From Xylaria sp. FL1777 (taxonomy: Eukaryota; Ascomycota; Sordariomycetes; Xylariales; Xylariaceae), in the NCBI GenBank assembly GCA_022578965.1, contig MU400576.1, forward strand, positions 124,001-188,000: a stretch of 64,000 nt of DNA, written 5' to 3'. This document shows positions 51,385-63,900 of this stretch, piece by piece. How positions within the stretch are numbered: the first letter of the stretch is position 1; the number at the start of each line of letters is the position of its first letter. The position numbers were made by a program, and so were the translations under genes. Below the pieces are notes generated by a model. The model saw only the letters and a program-made list of their open reading frames with translations, had not been told where the DNA came from and searched no databases.

Positions 51385-53633
51385 AGGGGGTAAAGGGGTG
51401 TTAGACCAGATGCTTTCACCAGCGTCGGCTCGTCAACTCACCCCAACCTATGCCAGGCATTTTAGAACACGCATCCACGACCTCGAATTGCTCATTTTCA
51501 ATTTCGTCTAGGAGACGGTGCAAGATACCCCTCGAGATGAACATACCAGAGAGCTGGCAGTACCTTAGAGTAACAACTTTAATCAGCAGAAAGTGCTCTA
51601 GAGCGTCCATTATCTACAGATGTCCGGATTCAGGCCTGCAACTTGAGATGCGTAATAGGAACTACCATGACGCCGTCCACGCAGAAGAGGCTCTATAGTG
51701 CTGGCATGTCTCCGACAGCTCCAACCCGAGCTAGAGGGCTACTTGCTTTGTAGGTATTCAAGGGGACAATCCCGGTATGGGGTAACGGCGTCTAGCATAC
51801 CAGACAAATTGGGTCGAAAGGGCAGCGCTTGTGCAACACGGACACAAATATATCAGCGGCTGGTCTCGAACTGCGGCCATGGCTATTAATACGTGATGGC
51901 CTCATGCTGTGACGATTGCTACGATATCTCCCGGGGCGGCCGGACTAGCTGGAGGGTGGGCAGGTAAGCTTCGGTAGGAATGCAGAGAAACGACAGCAGA
52001 TATGCCGAGCAATGAAAGAATATGTACATGTAGTAGTAGAACGCGCATCCCGGTATTTACACACACGCATACTTACACTACCTTAAGCTCTTAACCTACC
52101 ACACTACCCAGGTAGACTAGTAAGAGGTAGAGAAGGGGATTCTTGGGCATCGTCCGTTGTAAACGCCTGGCCAATAACAGCTGCAGCCATCCCGGCCATC
52201 TTGAAACAAAGTTGGACAAAACAGCCTTGTCAGCACGAGAGGAGGGCAAACCAAGAGCGACGCCAACTAAATTTAACTGATCGCTGGCCGGAGGCGAGAC
52301 GCTCATTGGCGGCTGCAACCCCCCATCGGGCGTGTTTCGAAACGCCCAAGCGGAATCGATCATGTGCTGACTCTGGCGGCGATCTCCTCGAGTGTTTCAG
52401 GTTGAGCCCACCAACGATCGAGGGCGGCGGAAAGGGGTTTAGCTCGATGTCGGACCCCTGGCCGATCGGTAAGGGGTTGATTGTTTCCTTTCCTTTCCTT
52501 TGGGGGGACAGTGACCGGCACCCAGCGATAGTACGTAGTATAGGTACACTACGCTGCCTATCTAGCGCACTACACTGCACTACACTACACTAGGTACCTA
52601 CCTAAGTAAACCACCTACCTTAGGTACCTACATATAGCACCACACTACCTGCCACACTACCTCTCACTATTACACTACGCTACAGCGTGGGGATCGCCTG
52701 TGGCCGACCATTCAGGGGTGCGCAACAAACAGCGTACCTAAGTACTGAGTAGCGTACGAGAACGAAACGAGCCGAACCGTTGCGCCTTGCGCGCCCAATA
52801 AAACAAGCCATGTCAGCCCATGCAGCACAGCGAACAATGGCAATGCACACTGCTAAATGGGCACTGGATTGGACTGGAGTAATGTATGGCCGCAGGTACG
52901 CTACAGCATAATAGGTAGGTAGGTACTGGAAGAAGGGCAAAAATGTTGGTAGGTAGGTACTTCAAGGCAAGTAGATAAGGTACCTACCTACTTAGTACTT
53001 TCCCTAAAGAAAGGTATGTATATGTATTTATGTACATGTAGTAGTAGCCGTCCGGTAGTCTGACAGTGATACTATAATGTGTGTAGGTAGCGTAGTGTAT
53101 GTTAGATTGATAGGTAGGTATAGGTAGGTAGGAAGGTAGTCAGTGAGTGAGTGACTCCATGAAACCCCGGTCCGGACGACACAAACGAAACATGGAGTAA
53201 GTGCGCACGCTGGGAGCAGCAATTGTCTAACCGACTGGGCAGGTCCAGGTCAGGTGGTCTAGAGCCGGCCGCAAGATATATCACCCAGATGACAGCCGCC
53301 TGCGCGCGCTTGGCTTCGATCCTCCGACCTGGCATCGCTGCTTCCTCTGCCGATCGAATCCAGCGGCCACCACAACTGCACACACCACTCCCCGTGCCTG
53401 CTCGCCGTCTCTCGTTACCCCGGCCGTGACTGCTGCTCGGCCCTCATCCTGTCCCTGTCTCTATCTCTCTATCTCTCCCTCTCTCCATTTCCCTCACTTT
53501 TCTTGCTTTCTCGAGCCCTTACTCTGCATCCTCTCTCCCCCTCCCCGGCCCCCTCTCTCTCTGCCGCCCATACATCGAACGATAGTCACCGATAGCTGCT
53601 GGTCTCTCAAGTACATGCGACCAAGTAGACCAG
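51385..53633. other. 2.2-kb intergenic region
   Basis: No gene is supportable; frames at 51416-51700 and 52091-52593 lack motifs. The interval from 52560 to 53150 is packed with ACTACACTAC and ACCTA/TAGGT repeats. A CT-rich tract at 53450-53565 precedes the zinc-finger gene and is probably its leader. Confidence 0.5.
52588..53000. repeat. ACCTA/TAGGT repeat clusters
   Basis: Two dense sub-clusters (52588-52640 and 52911-53000) of TAGGTACCTACCTAAG and TAGGTAGGTAGGTAC words; a further TAGGTAGG run sits at 53109-53135. They flank the upstream region of the polyQ zinc-finger gene. Confidence 0.65.
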
Positions 53634-55361
53634 ATGGACGATCCGTCGAGGATATTGGCTCGGGCGAGGCAACAACTCGAGGCCTTGAAGCAGGCCGGAC
53701 TAAGTAAAAATGATTTGTTAGCGCTGCTGGAGGAAGAACCCCAGCAGCAGCAACCACAACAACCACCACAACAACAACAACAGCAGCAGCAGCAGCACAT
53801 GACGCCTGTGACGTCCGATGGTACGAGCTTCTTCATGGCCAATGATGCCGATAGCTCTCGCGTTGACCATGCCAAACCAGCCTCTGGCCTGCAGAACTTT
53901 AGCTATCACGACCTCAATGCCTCATTTAGGCCGCCGCCCCAGTACAGATCGTCCGTATCTACAGTGTCAAGCAGCTCGAGCGGCGATAGCTGCTTCTCGA
54001 CCACCTCGGCACGCAGTTCCGTCTCCTCAACGACGAACCCCTCGAGCGAGTCCAAGTTTTGGTGCACATCCTGCAACAAGACATTCAAACGCAAGTTTGA
54101 TTGGAAACGACACGAGGAAGAGTTTCACGACCGCTCGCGAAAATATCCCTGCGATAGCTGCAATCAGAGTTTCTGGGGACCCAACACCTTCAACCAACAC
54201 CACAAGTCCGCTCACGGCTGCCAGACGTGCCCACATGCCGAGATGGTCATGAAACCGATGAGGAAGAGAAGGGCATATGGCTGTGGGTTCTGTGCGGCGC
54301 TGCACGGCCAATTCGAGCGGCACATTGACCACGTAGCCACACATTTCGAGAGCGGCATGACGAAGCAGGACTGGTCACATTCGAACGTCATCTATGGCTT
54401 GCTTCACCAGCACGGAATCATCGAGGCCTGGAAGGCTCTGGTCGCGAGCAAGCACAACCGATTCAACGACCGCCAGCCCATGTTCGGCTGGTCGCCGGAG
54501 TCGACGGGCAGGGCGCACGGATTTGTCGAGAACGAAAATCCGGGCCAGCTACAGGATCTCCTCGAGTTCTTCGACGGCTCTAAGGAGAGCGCTAAGAAGA
54601 TCGTACAGCTAGCCGAGACATGCGTACATGTCGTCTTGCGGCCCAAGTCGCCGTCGTCGAGCCCAGTTACAGTCACCGATTCTATCCCGTCGTCATCTGT
54701 TCCGGGCAGTGGTCCACATCGACAGTCCGTGTCGCGTAACACGGTGCGGGAACCTCGACGATCTGCATCTACGTCTGCCATAGTGAAAGCGAATAAGGCG
54801 GTCCGGCGGACGGCGTCCAGTTCCACCCCCTTCGAGACGCAGCCTCCAAAGGCAGTGCTCACACCCGTCCCATCCATGACATTACCCTCATCAATACAGC
54901 CGCACCAACAACTAGGTTCTACAAACAACGTATATCCTAGTTATATGCATAGTTCAAACGCAACCGCCCACCCCCAGCCTCACCTCACGTCAATACCAAC
55001 ACACGTAAGCACATATGCAGATAAAGCCTTGCCTCCTCCACCATTAGACCCCGTATCGCCCATGGCCGTCGACTTCCCCCCGTTCGCCGAGGCACACCAC
55101 ATGGGAGCGGCTCCACAAACGCAGAGTTTTCTCCCCGAAGTCGACTTCGCGAGCGATTGGCAGAGCTTCACAAGCACCCTCGTAGGCGGAGTCAGTGACG
55201 AACAGCAGCAGCAACAACAACAACATCACCATCAACAGCAACAGCACCAGCACCAGCACCAGCACCAGCAACAACAGCAGGTGATGACGACTTTCGCGGC
55301 ACAGGGGTTCCCAATGAGCTGGGAGGACCTGAATCATTTCTCTGGAACGCCAGGGCCCTGA
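53634..55361 (+). CDS. C2H2 zinc-finger protein with polyglutamine tracts
   Basis: Intronless, 575 aa. The N-terminus is a predicted helix (SRILARARQQLEALKQAGLSKNDLLALL) followed by a Q/P tract encoded by mixed CAG/CAA. Two classical fingers lie at about residues 142-165 (CTSCNKTF..H..H) and 172-195 (CDSCNQSF..H..H). A cysteine/histidine-rich third module follows (CGFCAAL..H..H). A conserved region with WSHSNVIYGLLHQ and WKALVASKHNRFND suggests the fungal C2H2 group with a winged or helical accessory domain. The C-terminal half is Ser/Pro-rich with a second Q/H tract (55203-55280). It is likely a nuclear DNA-binding regulator with activation-type Q-rich ends; targets are unknown. The start is the only ATG before the conserved part. 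Confidence 0.9.
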   Translation: MDDPSRILARARQQLEALKQAGLSKNDLLALLEEEPQQQQPQQPPQQQQQQQQQHMTPVTSDGTSFFMANDADSSRVDHAKPASGLQNFSYHDLNASFRPPPQYRSSVSTVSSSSSGDSCFSTTSARSSVSSTTNPSSESKFWCTSCNKTFKRKFDWKRHEEEFHDRSRKYPCDSCNQSFWGPNTFNQHHKSAHGCQTCPHAEMVMKPMRKRRAYGCGFCAALHGQFERHIDHVATHFESGMTKQDWSHSNVIYGLLHQHGIIEAWKALVASKHNRFNDRQPMFGWSPESTGRAHGFVENENPGQLQDLLEFFDGSKESAKKIVQLAETCVHVVLRPKSPSSSPVTVTDSIPSSSVPGSGPHRQSVSRNTVREPRRSASTSAIVKANKAVRRTASSSTPFETQPPKAVLTPVPSMTLPSSIQPHQQLGSTNNVYPSYMHSSNATAHPQPHLTSIPTHVSTYADKALPPPPLDPVSPMAVDFPPFAEAHHMGAAPQTQSFLPEVDFASDWQSFTSTLVGGVSDEQQQQQQQHHHQQQQHQHQHQHQQQQQVMTTFAAQGFPMSWEDLNHFSGTPGP

Positions 55362-56575
55362 CATGCCACGACATGAGAGGGTAAATAGAAGGGCTAGGTC
55401 AATTGCTGGTGCAAGTATAATGATGATGCTACGATCAGGCGGGGTTAGGGCTTGGCTACAATTGTATAAATGGTTTTCTTTTTTTGTCTTTTTTTTTCTA
55501 CGTCCATCCGCGCATGTGTTATAAAAAAAAGACGACGATGGAATTTGGGAAGAGAGAATGGATATTGGAAATGAACATATATGCACCGAGGATGTAGAAA
55601 AAAATCACCTCGAACGTTGAAAAAAATCTCGGCTGGAATTGCATAATGTTTATATAGAGAGACAGAATGACGGAGATATGAGACGAAGATCAGATGAGAT
55701 GTGGTAATGCCAAACAGAGCTGATTATATCAGGAACCAATTATTAGGTGCATTATAATGCCTTGAATTGAGGATGTACCACCACTATACACTGCCTACGA
55801 TATCTTTTGGGGCTAACCTAGACACCTCACCTGCCGGAGCAATAGACTCTAGACAGGTACTTAGGGACAGGTTTGTAGTTGTAGCAGAGTTATAGTAGCT
55901 CTGGGCTAACGGAAGGGTGAGCGGAAAGAAGTCAATTGGCAGAGATATCGTTCAGAGTGTTTCTTCAGTCGCCTGCCATATGACCAAGTAAGACAATTAG
56001 TCAAGCACTTCTCTCAACCAGGCCTAGATCGATCAACTGCCCATCTATCTATCTAGATTGAAAGGCGAATGCCTACTTAGGTTATAGTGATTCCCACGTG
56101 TGTATCTCTGCCGTAAATATACACATAAAGTAGATATATGGATACATCTATATGTCTATCATTATGATCTACACATATCCTGAACTGTCAATCTGTACTA
56201 TCCATCTATTATCTCCCCGCCTATGTAGTAGGTAAACATACACTCTAGACACATATATACATAGGTAGTCGCATTCAATTCTCTAGGTTCGACTAGACTA
56301 CAGTGTCCTAGGTAAGTATGTATGTATGTACTACGCGTCGGTCTCTTCCGCCGAATCATTGCTCATCGCACTTTGTTCGGTGTGTCGACCAGGGAGACAA
56401 AGGAGTCTGTCTCCCTCTCGTCCGTTCATCAGCCCAGCCCAGTCCCAAGCGCGAACGAGTCGTCATTGGCGATGTCGAGGTTTACGTTAGCGTATAAGTA
56501 GATGATGGTGGCGTCGTTGTTCATGTGTTTTGTTTGTTTCGTGGTTCGGGTTCGTCTCGGCACCTGAAACGGACC

Positions 56576-56619
56576 GGGGTTGGGGGAAGGATGGGGGATG
56601 GGGGATGGGGATTGGGGGG
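56576..56619 (+). other. G-quadruplex-forming tract
   Basis: Six runs of four to six G residues separated by short AT or GAT spacers within 44 bases. This exceeds the usual G4 rule of four runs of three or more G. It lies between the zinc-finger and arylsulfotransferase genes, 1.2 kb from the nearer coding region. Confidence 0.65.
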
Positions 56620-57056
56620 ATATCGTGTTTCGTGGGATTGAATTGAATTGATTACCTACTATGTATGTACGTAGGTGTGTACAGTAAGTGAGTGAGGGAG
56701 CGAGCGAGGGGTTGGCTGGCTGGCTGGCTGGTTGTTAGTAGGTAACACTGCCTCCTTGCATGGTTTAACATAGTGTAGTCAAAGTTAGCAAGGTTCTCTT
56801 TTTCTTTTTTTTTCTTTCTATTTTTTTCACCGTCTTCCTTAGGACTACAATAGTACACAATAGGACTTGTTAGATAATTGGTCTGTTAGTGTAACGTAAC
56901 TCACTCAGTAGATGGATGCGGGATTGCTTCGGGTGTGTATATGTGTGTGTTGGTAGGATATGCAGTAGTGGTTATTATAGCGTCAAAGAAAGTTTCGCTA
57001 CAATTACCTAAAGTCAATGCGGTAGGTGGAAAAAAAAAATGTCACCTCTTGAAGTC

Positions 57057-57323
57057 AGTACCGTATTTACCCTAAATACACTGAATGGGAACCGTTGCCA
57101 AGATTGCTTGGCAACAGGGTACTGGCCATGAATAACCAAGCTTATCCCAGCCACCCTAAGCGTAATATAGCTAGATTAAAGGTTTAAAACTAATATTAGC
57201 TATTCGCTTATGCAAGTGATCTCTTAATATGGCAAGATCTTCGTCACATGACTAACTCTTCATGTATGCCAAGCAATCTTGGCAACGGTTCCCATTCAGT
57301 GTATTTAGGGTAAATACGGTACT
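57057..57323. mobile_element. MITE with perfect 57-bp terminal inverted repeats
   Basis: Bases 57057-57113 and 57267-57323 are exact reverse complements over 57 bp (ends AGTACCGTATTTACCC), enclosing a 153-bp AT-rich core with no coding capacity. Each arm also contains its own hairpin (TTGCCAAG-ATTG-style stem, 57094-57113). A TA dinucleotide just inside both ends (AG-TA-CCG and CGG-TA-CT) would fit Tc1/mariner-type target use, but a duplicated target site cannot be proven from one copy. The identical arms suggest recent origin. Confidence 0.85.
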
Positions 57324-58226
57324 TTTACTTTATCGTCAACTCTACCCCGAACTTGGCGCTCTCTCAACCATGCCAGTTTATTGGCAATCATACCCAATTC
57401 GGGTTAGACGTGGACTGGATTTCTCTTATGACCTGCATACGTACACTAGTATGTAGGTATTTGTTAATCTTCGACACAGTTAGTCTGCTTAGATCATGGC
57501 TGAATATCTTTCTCGAGGCTCGACGAGTCGAGAGGAGATCGACTATGCTTGGCGGGGCAGCAACGCGTAACAAGCAAGGCTAATTGTGTCGGGATAGGGT
57601 CTGTAATATGATCGGGTGTCGTAATATCTTTCGTGATGGCGTCTATCAGTTCACAGACCGTTGCACTAGTTTATCTGTACGTCAATTGTCGATTGTCACT
57701 TGTCAATTGCGACAACGAGCTGATGTTGTGTGGTGTCTCATCCCCCTGTCCAACAACCCATGCAGAGAGGGTGAGGTGTCACGGTTATGCAGCGATGCTG
57801 CTGCAGGGTAGGTCATCCGATTTTGGGAATGCCACGGCCGAGTCGATCACCTTGTTCCCTCAAAGCCTACGCGACTCTGGAGTGCGTAGAGGGGTAGATA
57901 CGCAGTCTGTAGATTGGTTCGCAGTTAAAGTGGTCGAATCCTAGTAACGCTATCCAGTCCTAGCCTTTGCGTGGTCACACGGTTTCTCTCACAGGAGCAC
58001 ACACGTGTAGGATCTGCCGCTTATAGTAGACGCATTTCTCTGTACGGCACAGCTCTAACCACCAGTGGACAAGTCTACACCACCGTACCGAAGCGAGGGC
58101 CAAGTGATCTTCGACTCCCTACCTACGCTATCCTATCAAGCCACGTGTGTACCCATGCGAAATGCACCACCACGATTACATACTTACATCTTCAAAAGAG
58201 TGGTTTCAGTGTACCAGTAAAATATA

Positions 58227-58248
58227 TGTGTGTGTGTATATATATATA
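58227..58248 (+). repeat. TG/TA dinucleotide microsatellite
   Basis: A run of TG followed by TA dinucleotides, 22 bases. Confidence 0.8.
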
Positions 58249-58986
58249 CACGTATATGTAGGTATGTATACGACTCGGTCCGCCGTCGCCGCGTACGCGC
58301 CGGCACATCCCCTTCAACTACCGCTCGCTGGGTCGTGAGCCGACGCGGCCGAAAAACGGCGCCGCAAACGGGGACTACTGCGTACAGAAGGCAAAGCCGT
58401 CGAGGGACTTTTCCTTGCCGCTTCTGCCGGCATACGTCAACTATATGCGTACGCGGATTAGTGTACGAGGGGAAGAGAAGTCGAGCGAAGCCCCATTTCG
58501 CCAAAACGGATGATTGATCTGCTTGCGCTAAAAGGGAAGGCCGTAAGCCTTTCTTAAATTTCCGAAAACCGTTCCCCTATTAAAACAATCGCTCGCGCCC
58601 AGCCTTACCAAGGATTCCTTTCGGTGGTCAATGTGGGGGAACGTACCAGTGAAGGGGAGCGGTTGGACGCGCGGCTCTCGTACATTCAGGCCTGAGAGGT
58701 CAGTATCTTTCCAGTGCTGGGCGCAGTGTTATGTCGCGTAGGGGGGCTGAGCCATCGTCTTGGCATAATCATTCAATGCTGGACCCCCCGGTTATTGGAT
58801 TCCCGATACCGAGCGCGAGAGATTTTTTACTGTTGGAGGGTGGTGGAATAGGGGACTCAAAACTTCGGCTCTCTGCGGGATTGAAAAGTGATTCGCCTTC
58901 TTAACCTCTCTCTTTCGCGCTGCGTGGCTCTGTAGATCTAGAATGCAGTTCACGATAGATGCAATCGTATGCCATAGCGACCAATC

Positions 58987-60990
58987 ATGACTCGCATCTT
59001 GCAATGGCTGCTACTCCCTGTCGTTGCCTCGGATGCGCGCGCTTGGGCATATGACGTCTTCAGTTCTTCTCTCTTCTATGAATTAGGGTTTTATGGCTGT
59101 GAGTGACAGACAATTTTTTTTTGGCTTTCTCACTCCGCCGAACTTACCGGTGGTGATTTAACGTTGGCGTTGGCGTTCGCGTTTGCGTTACATTCATCCG
59201 AAGTGCCAAGAGCTGTGAGCTGACTAACACGCATAGTATATCCGACGACGAGTTTCAAGTCATCCGAACTCACTGCGCCATTGTTAAACTTCCCTCAATG
59301 GGATGATCAAAAATGCAGCGATGGATACTACTTAATAGCGCAAAAGGGGAAAATAGTCTCAGATTCTGGACCAACGATTTTGGATTCGCGAGGTGAACTC
59401 GTCTGGGCCGACGATTCATACGGAGTGGTATTCAACCTGCAGATCCAGGCCTACAAGGGCGAGAACTACATAACTTTTTGGTCCAGTCCCGAGGGCAGTT
59501 CGCATGGGTATGGGCGCGGGACGTATTATATGCTGGATTCCTCGTACCAGCTATTCAGAAAGTTCGAGGCCGCAGGCGATGGGCTGAAGGGGGACCTGCA
59601 CGAGTTCCAGATCACCGAACAGGGGACTGCCCTGATCACCATTTACAACCCGGTCCCGGCCGATCTCACATCGATTGGCGGACCAGAGCAGGGCTGGGCA
59701 CTGGATTCCATGTTTCAAGAAGTCGACATTGCCACGGGGGAATTACTCTTCGAATGGAGCGCCATTGAGCACGTCGCGCTGAGCGACGGGATGAGATCCT
59801 TCGCTGGCGAAGACGACGGCACCACGCCGGAGACGGCATTCGATTATTTCCACATCAACAGCATCGACGTGGACGACGGTGGGAATTTCATCATCTCGGG
59901 GCGACATACGTCGACCATCGTATGCATCAGCCGCGAGGGCAAGATCGTGTGGACACTCGGCGGCGGCGCGAACGATTTCGCCGACCTGTCAGGCGGCCGG
60001 GCGACCGACTTCATGTACCAGCACCACGCGCGCCTGCACGCGAACCACACGCTCAGCATCTTCGACAACGCGGCGTCCGAGCGCGCGGGCCGGGCCTCGT
60101 CGCAGGCCCACAGCCGCGGCATGCTCGTGCAGCTCGACACGGCCAACATGACGGTGAGGCTGCTGCACGAGTACTTCGACCGCGCCAACCCGCGGGTGAC
60201 GGTGTCGCAGGGGTCGATGCAGGTGCTCGACGACCGCGTGGTCCTCGGGTACGGCTGGCTGCCCTTCATCACGGAGTTCGCGCTCGACGGGACCGTCGTC
60301 TGCGCCGTTGAGCTCGCTCCGTGGGTCGCGGCGCGCTGGGGCCTCGTGAACACGTACCGGGCCTTCAAGGCGCGGGACTGGACCGGGCGCCCCGCGGAGC
60401 CGCCCTCGGTGTACCTCGACCCGGCGGACGGGCAGGTCTTCGTGTCGTGGAACGGCGCCACCGAGGTCGCGCGGTGGGTGCTGCAGGGCGCCAACTGGAC
60501 GGATCTCGTCGGCGGCAGTGGCGGCGGCTCCTCGAGGGCCGACGCGCACTTCGTCGACCTCGACGTCGTCGAGAAGGATGCCTTCGAGACCGCCTTCGAG
60601 ATCCTCGACGACATGCCGCGGTACCTGCGCGTGGCGGCGGTCGACAAGCAGGGCCGCGTGCTGCGGCATTCGCAGATCCTCGACCGGACCGTCGGCAATG
60701 CGACGGGCAGCGGGATCCGCGATGTCCTAATCTCGGCGGCCGTCCTTGTCGCGTTGACCGGGGCTGTGCTGCTCGTCGTCGGCAAGAGAGGGCGCAAGGC
60801 GATCCTGGGGAACTCGTCGCGCGGGTACGAGGTGCTTGCGCGCGCTATGTCGGCGTGCCGCGTGCGTGTCGTCCGAGTGCTGAGTCTCCAGTCAGCTGGT
60901 GGGATGTACGATCAGTATCCGAGGAGACGATGGTGGCCGGATTGGGGCGGTGCCAAAGCACATGAGCTGCAGCCTATGTATCATGACTAG
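58987..60990 (+). CDS. secreted/membrane arylsulfotransferase-like protein
   Basis: Two exons, 58987-59098 and 59237-60990, with a 138-nt intron (GTGAGT..ATAG), give 621 aa. A signal peptide (MTRILQWLLLPVVASDARA) is followed by YGLYPTTSFKSSELTAPLLNFPQW, the conserved entry of fungal Arylsulfotransf_2 (PAPS-independent ASST-like beta-propeller) proteins. Further family words are GYYLIAQKG, DLHEFQ, FHINSIDVDDGGNFIISGRH, IVWTLGGGANDF, QHHARLHANHTLSIFDN. A membrane helix at about 529-553 (AAVLVALTGAVLLVV) anchors the C-terminus, leaving the propeller outside the cell or in the lumen. Enzymatic activity is not shown for most fungal members. The second exon is strikingly GC-rich from about 59900 to 60700, unlike the other genes here, and creates long antisense frames that are taken as shadows. 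A TTG at 59281 is not the start; the first exon supplies the signal peptide. Confidence 0.9.
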
Positions 60991-63900
60991 ACTATATTGA
61001 GATTTTTTTGTAGTAGATAGATTATACCCAATCGTTTATAATTCTCTTTTATGCATATATATTGGCCTGTCTCCTTTCTTCTCTGCCTTTTCTCCGTCCC
61101 TCCCCTCAGTGGACAGATGTCGGATAGAAGAAATGTCAAGAGGTAAGTCATGATATGGAAGGATTAGCCACTGCGTCAGGGCTCTTCAAGTATTTTGTTG
61201 TCGCTGCTCTCAGAGCAATAGGTAGTTGACGATCTAGCATCCCTACAGCATTACCTACTACCTCCGAACCATTAGGCCAATCCAGTTGTATAAGCTGTAA
61301 TCTCTCGACAGGGCAGCTACCGCGCCATGTTCGGTAACTGTCTTTTATGTATGGCACCTTAGCTAGACGGTATTAGCACTCCACTCAAGACACCTTGCAA
61401 TTTTCAAAGCTCACTCTTCTGTTTGTATGTTTGTATATATGTCTGTACGCCCGTGTTCTAGTCCTCTAAGTCGTTATAGAGCGTGGCGGTCGCGAATCTA
61501 TCCCTATGATAAACAGAGAATGGGTGATAGATTTGCTAGGCAATGAGTTCGAAAGCAGAGGGGGGTTGTGAGAAGGGAAACAGAAGGTTGATGGTGCAGT
61601 CAGTAATTCTATATAGTGATTCATAATAATAATCCTAACAGAGAGAGGAGTAGTTACTTGTATATTTATTTTCTATCGACTGTACGATAGTCCTTAGTCG
61701 CTGTTTTAGCGTCAATGGCACCCAAGGAACCTATCGTAAAAAATGTCGCTACAGGCATTAGCAGTTGTTAGCAATCGCGATTTCACTAATTAATATTGAG
61801 AGGCAGCTGTCGGTAAAAGATGTCTCATCTCTACACGGTCGTGTTAGCAAGTGTAGCAGATATCTGACGGCCTAAGCCGATTTATTACAGGCTCCTTCTA
61901 CTCGGTCAGAACACTTACTTTGCAATATTTGTTAAACTCCCTCCTCAAACTAGCCTGCCTGACGTTATGTAGTATTCAATTTTCTACTAAACAATTTCCC
62001 CCTGTCCGTCAGACTATTCATGATGGAATCGCGTTAGTCAATAATATCGCAGTCAGCCTCAAGTTCAAATCTCTCGGCCGCGTCGAGATCGAGTAAATGG
62101 GGAGCGAGAAGCGCTGCGGCCTCCGTTATTATAGTAGTGGTTTCTTCGTATAAATGGCTGTCGCCAACTTCACCGAGTGTGACCCCGGTGTCTTAGTGGT
62201 TCTACGTATGAGTCTCCAGGGCTCGCTATGATGACGACGACTATGACAACTAATTAGCCCTCGGCTAGAAAACCTTGTAGTACAGATTTGACTCCTGTAT
62301 TTTACCAGGATAAACTGCTTCCCTTTCTGGCCTTGCCTCGCATGAGGTCGTTTCGTGGCCGTGGCTGCATAGCCATAGATAGTACCTCTATATTACAGGC
62401 GTCTGGAGACCTATATGCCGCTGTAAATCCTTTTATTGTGCCGACTTTCATTTATCACATCGACAAAAAGGAGGTGTTGCCGGGTTTCTTTGAACACATT
62501 TCACGTCTTGGGACTCTTGGACTAGTCTCATAAATTAATATGCGGTGGCGACCCTGAGGACTAGAATAGCTGCGAATTCGTCACGGCGAGCAGGCGCAGA
62601 GAGAAAGTTGCCTTGAGGCGCTACTTATCTATATAATCAAATCACGGGTTTTCTTGGAAAAGCCTCGAGACGTAATTTTCAGTGTTGTAAAGAAGCTTGA
62701 GTGGTCTTTCAAACTTGCAATGGGTAATATAAACGAGGCCCTTACCCAACCCTATTACACTAACTAGTAAGCTGAAAGATCAGGAACCGGAATAGCTAAG
62801 CCATCAATCAGCGAACACGTATGTACTTCGGTCTTTTAACCATCGTTGATATCAAGCGAAACAGACCGCTACGAGATGGCCCCCGAGGTTGCGTTTCATG
62901 ATTTCGTCTTTTTAATACTTATAGAAGCGCAAAAGGTTAGTTGCAAAGACCGTAGAAGGGGAACGTGGTAGTGCGACATGGGAATTGGTCACTGTGTCAT
63001 CATTGAATGTATAAAATGAAAGATGTCTACGTGGGATTTAGGACGAAGACAATTCAAATTGTACTGCTTATGACTTCAGAACCTATCTCTTCATTTTTCT
63101 ACTTTAGAAACCTCACCCTAAATATATTTTGCAGATTGTTTAGGGAGACCACAAACACAGCTGCATGCTCTTTGCGCAAGGTCTAGCCTGGCTGATTGAA
63201 CGCTGATGAAGCCTAGTTATGATACTGAAAGATTGTAAATCCACCATTATCAAACTCAAGTATCATAAGTAATAGTTTTTTTAGACTAGGCGTTGAATAA
63301 CGTGAAAGACTCCGATTCCAATTAACCGACCAATAAGGGGGGAAATCCAAAGGAATATTTGACAGACTTGTAGATGCGTGGACATATGACAGAATCGTCG
63401 CTGCCTATCCTGTATTGTCACTTGACCTACATATGCCTAAGTATATAAGGCCATGTACACATGAGGTAGCCACAGTCCTAGTAAACCATTCATTCTATAG
63501 CGCAATATAACACCAAGCCATTTCTGCCTAGGTACAGGTATAGTATTGACTACCCTTTATCTTAGTTAACATATTCAACTGTTGTAGTAACCAAATATAC
63601 AGAGGGAGTTGACGTCATAGGACGGGTTTAACAGCATAAGTTCTCGTTTGAAATGGTGGGCAAATTAAATAATAGTCTTAAGTATGCGTAAGAGAACCCC
63701 ATGTCCAAAAAACGGTGGAACAGCTAATGGTCGTGTCACTTCGCTTCGCTCGATTTACCTGATCTCTTTATATTGCTCACCAAATTAGGCTTTTATAACG
63801 CCCTGGTCGTATCACTACAGTTAAGCTTAAAAGCGCGCTGGGTAATTAGTAAAACTTACGTTACCATACGCAGTAGGGATTAAATATGAGTTAACCTGAG

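Larger units (their letters stand above)
55362..58986. other. 3.6-kb intergenic region with G-rich tract and MITE
   Basis: No gene is supportable. It contains a G-quadruplex-like tract, a GGCT tetranucleotide run (56712-56731), a 267-bp MITE, a TG/TA microsatellite and a GC-rich patch at 58270-58500 that carries open frames on both strands without motifs. Confidence 0.55.

Noticed and set aside
58230..58517. Overlapping frames on both strands in a GC-rich patch
   Set aside because: Composition effect; the frames are basic and low-complexity, with no family resemblance or splice context.
59844..60797. 317-codon and 226-codon antisense frames in the arylsulfotransferase
   Set aside because: The frames are very rich in Arg, Pro and Ser, as expected from reading a GC3-rich gene backwards; no motif.
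62288..62533. 81-codon frame at the right end
   Set aside because: Isolated, non-ATG-supported context is unclear and no motif could be recognised.
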